A stretch of DNA of 36,811 nt from the NCBI GenBank assembly GCA_000961595.1, contig LADO01000038.1, forward strand, positions 1-36,811. Direction: 5' to 3'. Positions 32,049 to 36,811 of this stretch are shown piece by piece. The number at the start of each line of letters is the position of its first letter. Positions within the stretch are counted from its first letter, which is position 1. The position numbers were made by a program, and so were the translations under genes. Under the pieces are notes generated by a model. The model was not told where the DNA came from and made no database searches. It saw nothing but the letters and a program-made list of their open reading frames with translations. This DNA is from Peptococcaceae bacterium BRH_c4b (GTDB lineage: Bacteria > Bacillota > Desulfotomaculia > Desulfotomaculales > Desulfocucumaceae).

Positions 32049-33490
32049 GCACGGAAGAACAGGCCCGGCACGGCTTCAGCCTATCGGAACAATATGAATC
32101 ATGCTGCAGCAGGGCACTGGAAATGGGTGCCGGCGGGATTCTGAAATTTACCGATGAAGGCTTTTCAGGGGCTTCCCTGGACAGGCCCGGTCTCTCCGCA
32201 CTGAGAGATGCCGCACGTTCAGGGCATTTCAACTGTCTGGTTATCCGGGACCCGGACCGCCTCTCCCGCCGGCTGGCCCACCAGTTGCTTTTGACTGAGG
32301 AATTTGAAAAATATGGCGTTCGTCTTGAATTCCTGGACTTTGACTGGAAGGACACCCCGGAAGGAAGGCTTTTTTACTCCATTAAAGGAGCCGTGTCGGA
32401 ATATGAACGGGAAAAAATAAGAGAGCGCATGTCCCGGGGCAAACTCCAGAAGGCGAGGTTGGGTGGCATCCCGGTTAATTTTGACGTTTACGGTTATACC
32501 TATTGCCCTAAAACCGGTATAGTTTCCATCCTGGAAAGCGAGGCAAAGGTGGTAAAAGATATTTTTAAGTGTTATACCGGTGAAGACACCGGCATATTGG
32601 GATTGGCCGAAAGGCTAAACCGGATGGGCATACCTACCAGGCGCCGTTCGGGACCATGGCACCGCCAGGTGGTGCGACAGCTATTGGGCAATCCGGTTTA
32701 TAAAGGGGAATGGCACTACGGAAAGGCCCGCCGTGAGCAGTCGATTATAGTACCGGTACCGGCCATAATTGAACCTGAACTCTGGGATGCAGCCGAGAAA
32801 AAACTGTCCCGGCCCTTATGCTCCGGAACCAGCCGGGGCAAACGGCAGTACCTGCTTTCAGGTCTGTTGACCTGCGGCGATTGCTCTACTGCTATGCACG
32901 GATGCTTTACCATGTGGTGGGGCAAGGCAGAGCGCCGCTACACCTGCAGAAAAAGCCACGGTGATCTTCCCGGCTGCCGGCCAGCCAAATACTTTCACGC
33001 CGGGGCACTGGAAAACTCTGTCTGGCTACAGATTAAAAAATTACTGGCCGATCCCCGTACCCTGTCCCTGGAAGTAGCCAACATGCTACCCTCAACCGGA
33101 GAAACTCAAAGGGAACTGGCCAAAACTAAAAAAGAACTGCACCAAACGGTTAAGGGACTGTCGGCCGTGCTGGAGGCACTGGCAGAGGGGCTGGCAACCC
33201 TGGACGATCAAACCAGAAGCCGGCTAGCCAGCATGCAAACACGCCGTATTCACCTGGAAAAACAAATTATTGACCTTGAATCCGCAGCTGCCAGGGGTAG
33301 CTGCCGGGAACCGGAGGAAGTCTATGCAGCCTCTGCCAAGATAATTTCCGGGCTGGATAACCTTGACCCCGATACCAAAAGACATCTTTTGAGGGTAATG
33401 ATAGCCGGAATAGTGGTTACAGGCAAAGCGAAAAAGGAGGAAAGATTCCAGAAGGAAAATCAAATAATAGTGACTGGACAGCAGCAGTAA
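32021..33490 (+). CDS. spoIVCA: large serine recombinase of the skin element (SpoIVCA type)
   Basis: 489 residues. The catalytic resolvase domain (1-140) starts AAIYIRVSTEEQARHGFSL with nucleophile Ser10; RDPDRLSRR and the YEREKIRERMSRGK helix E region follow. The recombinase domain spans about 155-260 (GYTYCPKTG ... GLAERLNRMGIPTRR ... VRQLLGNPVYKG). The zinc ribbon is LLTCGDCSTAMHG ... YTCRKSH; a long coiled coil (about 365-435) precedes the C-terminal tail. This is the full architecture of SpoIVCA, which excises skin in the mother cell to make sigK. The start ATG overlaps the 53-residue ORF. It ends 48 bp before the right core. Confidence 0.93.
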   Translation: MRAAIYIRVSTEEQARHGFSLSEQYESCCSRALEMGAGGILKFTDEGFSGASLDRPGLSALRDAARSGHFNCLVIRDPDRLSRRLAHQLLLTEEFEKYGVRLEFLDFDWKDTPEGRLFYSIKGAVSEYEREKIRERMSRGKLQKARLGGIPVNFDVYGYTYCPKTGIVSILESEAKVVKDIFKCYTGEDTGILGLAERLNRMGIPTRRRSGPWHRQVVRQLLGNPVYKGEWHYGKARREQSIIVPVPAIIEPELWDAAEKKLSRPLCSGTSRGKRQYLLSGLLTCGDCSTAMHGCFTMWWGKAERRYTCRKSHGDLPGCRPAKYFHAGALENSVWLQIKKLLADPRTLSLEVANMLPSTGETQRELAKTKKELHQTVKGLSAVLEALAEGLATLDDQTRSRLASMQTRRIHLEKQIIDLESAAARGSCREPEEVYAASAKIISGLDNLDPDTKRHLLRVMIAGIVVTGKAKKEERFQKENQIIVTGQQQ

Positions 33491-33522
33491 ATATCACCCC
33501 GGGTTCCTGGTTTTACCGCAAG

Positions 33523-33557
33523 GCCCGGTCATTAACATTGAAATACTTATGCACCTG
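33523..33557. repeat. attR of the skin element
   Basis: Right junction. Element arm GCCCGG (33523-33528), core TGAAATA (33539-33545), chromosomal arm TATGCACCTG (33548-33557). The chromosomal arms of attL and attR are a perfect 10-bp inverted repeat. The element-side flanks of the GA centre pair at 9 of 13 positions. Confidence 0.85.
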
Positions 33558-33905
33558 CGCTATACCAAAAAAATGCGCTCCGAGGTATCCCTCTACGATC
33601 CCATAGGGGTGGACCGGGAAGGAAATGAAATTACCCTCATTGAGATACTCGGAACTCACGCCGAGGTTGTATCGGAAATTGCCGAACAAAATTTTGAACA
33701 GAAACTGCTGCTGGAAAAAATGAGCAAGCTGGGTAGACGGGAAAAAAAAATACTGGTTATGCGCTTCGGGCTGGACGATGGCATTAAAAAAACACAGCGG
33801 GAAATCGCCCAAAAGCTCGGCATATCCCGCTCATACGTATCCCGCATAGAAAAGAGGGCACTGACCAGACTGATCCGGGAGTTAAATGTGGAAGGCTGCC
33901 AGTAA
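33546..33905 (+). CDS. sigK: sigma-K, C-terminal segment (interrupted gene)
   Basis: 119 codons (LMHLRYTKKMRSEVSLYDPIGVDREGNE ...) that continue sigma-K from Ile116. It contains region 3 and region 4 with the -35-binding helix-turn-helix TQREIAQKLGISRSYVSRIEKRAL. The internal ATG at 33549 has no ribosome binding site, so this half is not translated alone. The rearranged protein would be 235 residues, against 241 for B. subtilis pro-sigma-K. The stop codon sits in the loop of the terminator hairpin. Confidence 0.94.
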   Translation, partial: LMHLRYTKKMRSEVSLYDPIGVDREGNEITLIEILGTHAEVVSEIAEQNFEQKLLLEKMSKLGRREKKILVMRFGLDDGIKKTQREIAQKLGISRSYVSRIEKRALTRLIRELNVEGCQ

Positions 33906-33930
33906 GGCAGCCTTCCACATTATATTTTAT
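33885..33930 (+). terminator. sigK terminator overlapping the stop codon
   Basis: AATGTGGAAGGCTGCC (33885-33900) and GGCAGCCTTCCACATT (33906-33921) are perfect 16-bp inverted copies. The 5-nt loop AGTAA contains the TAA stop of sigK. The tail is ATATTTTAT. Confidence 0.85.
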
Positions 33931-34032
33931 ATAATGAAAACTTAATTTAAATTTATCCTTTATGCAGATAAAACTTAAATTTATTTTTATATTTTTAGCT
34001 TAACCACTGCAAAAGGAGATGATTAATAGCTT

Positions 34033-35337
34033 ATGAATGTTTCAGTTATAGGGGCGGGCTATGTAGGTCTGGTGGCAGCTTGCTGTCTCGCCAATTCAGG
34101 GCACAATGTTATCTGTATAGAAAACAACCGTGAGAAATGCCTGATGCTTATTAACGGACATGTTCCTTTCTTTGAAAAGGGGCTGGAAGCACTTCTGGCC
34201 AGGGGACTAGAAAACGGTAAGCTAAATTTTTATTCAAATATTTCTTACGCCAAATACTCGGAAGTCATTATGGTGGCGGTGGGCACCCCATCTCAGCCGG
34301 ACGGAAGGGTTGATTTATCACAAATATTCCGGGTTATGTCAGAAATATCGGAAATGATTTCAACACCAGTAACGCTGATTATGAAAAGCACCGTACCCCC
34401 CGGACTTGGCCTGCAGCTGCAACAGCGCTTTTTAAATGGAAACAGCCATCTTATCTCCTATGTATCCAATCCCGAATTCCTCAGGGAAGGCAGGGCGGTA
34501 AAGGACTGGTACGATCCGGAAAGAATCGTAGCAGGAACTGAAATCCCGGGAACTATTGAAATCCTGAGAAAACTGTACAATGATATTGGAGCGCCCCTGT
34601 GCATCATGGATATTTCCAGCGCCGAGATGGTAAAATACGCCTCCAATGCCTTCCTGGCCACCAAAATTTCATTTATCAATGAAATTGCCAATCTTTGCGA
34701 ACTAGTAGGGGCAGATATTGAACCCGTGGCCAGAGCGGTCGGTATGGACAGCCGTATAGGTAGCCACTTCCTGCAGGCAGGCCTTGGATACGGGGGTTCA
34801 TGCTTCCCCAAAGACACCAAGGGCCTGGATTTCATTTCAACCCTTAACGGACACACCTTCAACCTGCTCAAAGCGGTTATAGAGGTAAACGCCCGGCAGC
34901 GCGTCGTGGCGATAAGAAAATTGTCCCGCATGCTTGGAACCCTATGTGGCAAGAGGATTGCTGTGCTGGGGCTTTCTTTTAAACCCGGCACCGACGACAT
35001 CCGGGAGTCACCGTCCCTGGACATTATACGCATGCTCGTGGATGAGGGAGCGGAAGTCTCTGCCTTTGACCCTATGGCCAGACTACCGCAACATAGGGGT
35101 ATACCGCAAGGATTTATAATGTGCACTGATGTCCTGGACGCATTAGAGTCCTGCCACGGAGCGGTGGTTATCACTGAATGGCGGGAATTTGTCGAGCTGG
35201 ACTGGGAAAAAGCACATTCATTGATGATTCCTCCCAGAGTTGTGCTGGACGGAAGAAACTGCCTTGACCCCCTAAAACTTTCTGCGCTGGGTTATGTCTA
35301 TGCCGGCATGGGAAGAATGTCTGGCAAATTATGTTAA
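34033..35337 (+). CDS. ugd: UDP-glucose 6-dehydrogenase
   Basis: 434 residues. It oxidises UDP-glucose to UDP-glucuronate (or a related UDP-sugar) using two NAD. The N-terminal Rossmann opening is VIGAGYVGLVAACCLA, then VAVGTPSQPDGRVDLS, STVPPG, NPEFLREGRAVKDW, and the catalytic Cys257 in GYGGSCFPKD; the C-terminal domain has LGLSFKPGTDDIRESPS. It supplies precursors for wall or capsular polysaccharides. AAGGAG lies 14 nt before the ATG, and a five-codon ATG...TGA mini-ORF fills the gap, its stop abutting the ugd start. No glycosyltransferases nearby. Confidence 0.93.
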   Translation: MNVSVIGAGYVGLVAACCLANSGHNVICIENNREKCLMLINGHVPFFEKGLEALLARGLENGKLNFYSNISYAKYSEVIMVAVGTPSQPDGRVDLSQIFRVMSEISEMISTPVTLIMKSTVPPGLGLQLQQRFLNGNSHLISYVSNPEFLREGRAVKDWYDPERIVAGTEIPGTIEILRKLYNDIGAPLCIMDISSAEMVKYASNAFLATKISFINEIANLCELVGADIEPVARAVGMDSRIGSHFLQAGLGYGGSCFPKDTKGLDFISTLNGHTFNLLKAVIEVNARQRVVAIRKLSRMLGTLCGKRIAVLGLSFKPGTDDIRESPSLDIIRMLVDEGAEVSAFDPMARLPQHRGIPQGFIMCTDVLDALESCHGAVVITEWREFVELDWEKAHSLMIPPRVVLDGRNCLDPLKLSALGYVYAGMGRMSGKLC

Positions 35338-35423
35338 AATAATTAACTGTCATATAAATAACATTACCAACTGATTTAACATTGGTGTAATATATTTGTC
35401 TAAAGAATGAAAGGGGGGAAAAT

Positions 35424-36158
35424 ATGCTACTGGAAGCCGATTTGCACACCCACACCATAGCCAGCGGGCACGCCTACAGTACAGTAAAGGAAATAGCGGA
35501 ATTCGCGTCCCTCAAAGAGCTAAAAATGATTGCCATAACAGATCATGGCATAAAAATGCCCGGCGGCCCGCACGAATATTACTTTAGCCAGATCATGGGT
35601 TTGCCATCTAGCATCTACGGGGTCGAAATATTAAAAGGGGTCGAGGCGAATATTATCGACCAGCACGGCAACCTGGACATGCCGCAACGCGTACTGGAAA
35701 ACCTGGACCTGGTGCTGGCAAGTTTCCATACTGATACGGGATATCAGGCAGGCTCAGTGGAACAAAATACCCGAGCGCTCATTGCGGCGATTCAAAACCC
35801 TTTTGTACACATTATAACCCACCCCGGCAACCCCGAATTCCCGGTGGACCTGGAGAAGGTTGCCCAGGCCGCCAAACTGGCCGGCAAAGCATTAGAGATT
35901 AACAACAGTTCCTTTTCTTTAAGCCGCCCCGGCAGCACCCCCCGCTGCAATCATATGGCCCGCATTGTGGCCAAAACTGAGACCATAGTCTCCATAAACA
36001 GTGACGCGCACAGCTGTTTTGCCGTGGGAAGCTTCGACAAAGCCCTGGAAGCGGCAGAAATGGCGGGTATTAAGCCCGGCAGGGTTTTAAACACGTCAGT
36101 CAATCTTATAAAGGAATACCTGACATCGCTGAAGCAAGGGCTAAAAAAGATTTCCTAA
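35424..36158 (+). CDS. PHP-domain phosphatase/hydrolase (YcdX type)
   Basis: 244 residues. Metal ligands of the PHP trinuclear site are clear: DLHTHT (His8, His10), ITDHG (His41), GVEAN (Glu74), ASFHTD, ITHPGNP and NSDAH. The layout matches the YcdX family of stand-alone PHP hydrolases rather than DNA polymerase or HisK forms. The substrate is probably a phosphoester; unknown. A strong GGGGGG site precedes the ATG. It lies 86 bp after ugd on the same strand and is followed by a clear terminator. Confidence 0.9.
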   Translation: MLLEADLHTHTIASGHAYSTVKEIAEFASLKELKMIAITDHGIKMPGGPHEYYFSQIMGLPSSIYGVEILKGVEANIIDQHGNLDMPQRVLENLDLVLASFHTDTGYQAGSVEQNTRALIAAIQNPFVHIITHPGNPEFPVDLEKVAQAAKLAGKALEINNSSFSLSRPGSTPRCNHMARIVAKTETIVSINSDAHSCFAVGSFDKALEAAEMAGIKPGRVLNTSVNLIKEYLTSLKQGLKKIS

Positions 36159-36171
36159 TTCATAAAACAGC

Positions 36172-36194
36172 AAAAGGGCGCAAGCCCTTTTTTT
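36172..36194 (+). terminator. terminator after the PHP gene
   Basis: AAAAGGGC-GCAA-GCCCTTTT followed by further T, 14 nt past the stop. Confidence 0.85.
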
Positions 36195-36324
36195 AGTTAA
36201 ACCTTCACGGGTCAGCACCAGTGGCAGATGATCAAATACTTGTCAAGTTTCGCATTTGCACGGTGGTTTATAATGCTCCCATAGAGTGAGACACAAAATT
36301 TAAAATGTAAGTTATACTGGAAAC

Positions 36325-36648
36325 ATGAAAAAGCGAAACCATTATTCAGCCGAATTTAAAAGCAAGGTGGTCCTGGAGGTGTTGCAGGAAGCCTCCACTG
36401 TCAATGAAATCGCCGCTAAGTATGGTATAAGCCCTGTGGTTATCGGCCGCTGGAAAAGCGAGTTTCTGGAACGAGCTGCCGAGGTGTTTAAAAAAGGCCC
36501 CTCCTCAGCCGAAAAGGAACTGGAAGAAAAGAACGAGAGAGTGGCCCAGTTAGAGCGTAAAGTCGGTCAGCTCACCTGCGAGGTGGACTGGCTCAAAAAA
36601 AAATCTGAAGAAATTATCGGACCAGACTGGAAGAAAAGATTTCGTTGA
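36325..36648 (+). CDS. IS3-type transposase OrfA
   Basis: 107 residues. HTH_Tnp_1 domain (HYSAEFKSKVVLEVLQEASTVNEIAAKYGISPVVIGRWKSEF) and a coiled coil (EKELEEKNERVAQLERKVGQL, then EVDWLKKK). The family usually ends near DWLKKK; here 14 more residues (SEEIIGPDWKKRFR) are read before a stop. The run of nine A at 36595-36603 lies where the family shifts frame. Ribosome binding site weak (GGAA). Confidence 0.8.
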   Translation: MKKRNHYSAEFKSKVVLEVLQEASTVNEIAAKYGISPVVIGRWKSEFLERAAEVFKKGPSSAEKELEEKNERVAQLERKVGQLTCEVDWLKKKSEEIIGPDWKKRFR

Positions 36649-36811
36649 CCGAAACAATCCTCACATCAGCGTCAAACGTCAGGCCGAATTATTAAGCATA
36701 AATCGCACTAGCGTTTACCGCAAGCCCCCTGGGCAGAAGCCTATCTCTGATGAGGATTTATTTGTAATGCGTCGGATTGATGAGATTCATACGGCTCACC
36801 CCACATGGGGT
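36605..36811 (+). CDS. IS3-type transposase OrfB, N-terminal part
   Basis: Open frame continuing to the window edge, +1 relative to orfA: LKKLSDQTGRKDFVDRNNP, then ISVKRQAELLSINRTSVYRKP, the HTH_21 opening of IS150/IS3 OrfB, then the IHTAHPTWG that precedes the DDE core. The -1 frame after the A9 run hits a stop at once, so expression needs a +1 or -2 shift, RNA polymerase slippage on A9, or independent initiation; otherwise this copy is broken. Confidence 0.65.
   Translation, partial: MKKLSDQTGRKDFVDRNNPHISVKRQAELLSINRTSVYRKPPGQKPISDEDLFVMRRIDEIHTAHPTWG

Larger units (their letters stand above)
30226..33538 (+). mobile_element. compact skin element interrupting sigK
   Basis: 3,313 bp between the two TGAAATA copies. 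Excision joins codon ATA (30230-30232) to CTT (33546-33548) and restores a 235-residue pro-sigma-K with the conserved run CIENEILMHLRYTKK. Contents: a minus-strand cNMP/DUF2225 gene, two REP-like palindromes, a 53-residue ORF and a serine recombinase on the plus strand. The genes reach to within about 50 bp of both ends. There are no phage structural or replication genes, unlike the 48-kb skin of B. subtilis. In the family model the loss occurs only in the terminally differentiated mother cell, so the germ line keeps the element. Confidence 0.93.
36287..36811 (+). mobile_element. second IS3-family element, left part
   Basis: A possible left end starts TGAGACACAAAATTT at 36287, about 40 nt before orfA, as usual for IS3 elements. 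The right end is beyond the window. Its OrfA is unlike the one at 104-439, so this is a different IS. The precise boundary is uncertain. Confidence 0.5.

Noticed and set aside
33549-33905. sigK C-terminal half as an independent HTH regulator
   Set aside because: No ribosome binding site at the ATG, and the coding similarity to sigma-K extends upstream of it to the recombination core.
1-36811. CRISPR arrays, rRNA genes and complete tRNA genes
   Set aside because: No regularly spaced direct repeats, no rRNA signature and no full cloverleaf were seen.

Overview
The window looks like the chromosome of an endospore-forming, Gram-positive anaerobe of the Desulfotomaculum/Pelotomaculum (Peptococcaceae) type. 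The evidence is the dipicolinate synthase pair dpaA/dpaB inside a lysine/DAP operon, a pro-sigma-K gene, a Spo0E-like phosphatase, strong purine-rich ribosome binding sites, frequent TTG/GTG starts and moderate GC content. The genus is inferred from gene content and order only.

Layout. (1) 1-4410 is a scarred accessory region: an IS3-type element cut by the window edge, remnants of a prophage (ParB-like, decayed sigma-like regulator, YezD-like protein, RuvC-like fragment), a tautomerase and a Spo0E-like gene that each follow a copy of the same structured leader, and a prkA gene that loses its 3' half where the prophage remnant begins. (2) 4411-6200 is a small island (YjcZ-like peptide, thioesterase, hypothetical) bracketed by a duplicated ylzJ 3' end plus terminator. 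(3) 6163-18459, all minus strand, is the spore-former DAP/DPA locus, read right to left: ylxY-type deacetylase, M16 peptidase, membrane protein, ymxH, dapB, dpaA, dpaB, asd, dapG, dapA, rnj, tepA, ylzJ. (4) 18672-22608 holds a chemoreceptor and a GGDEF/HD-GYP protein preceded by a small overlapping ORF. (5) 22983-29784 is a minus-strand run cobK, mobA, yqeG, aroE, aroC, aroK, aroB and a GspE/PilB-type ATPase, mostly overlapping or nearly touching. (6) 29885-33905 is a sigK gene split by a compact skin element. (7) 33906-36811 carries a UDP-glucose dehydrogenase, a PHP-domain hydrolase and a second, different IS3-type element at the right edge.

The main discovery is region 6. The first 116 codons of pro-sigma-K (hydrophobic pro-sequence, region 2) and the last 119 codons (regions 3-4) are separated by 3,313 bp. 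Both junctions carry TGAAATA. Joining them gives an uninterrupted 235-residue pro-sigma-K. The predicted rejoined chromosomal site is a 10-bp perfect inverted repeat around the dinucleotide GA, and the predicted circle junction is an imperfect dyad around the same GA, as expected for a serine recombinase. The element carries only three genes: a serine recombinase, an overlapping 53-residue basic protein that is a candidate excision factor, and an unusual cyclic-nucleotide-binding/DUF2225 fusion. Two REP-like palindromes lie between them, and a third copy lies between dapG and dapA.

Together the region links sporulation timing (sigK rearrangement plus pro-sequence cleavage), spore core chemistry (DPA from the DAP pathway) and vegetative RNA/protein turnover (RNase J, TepA).
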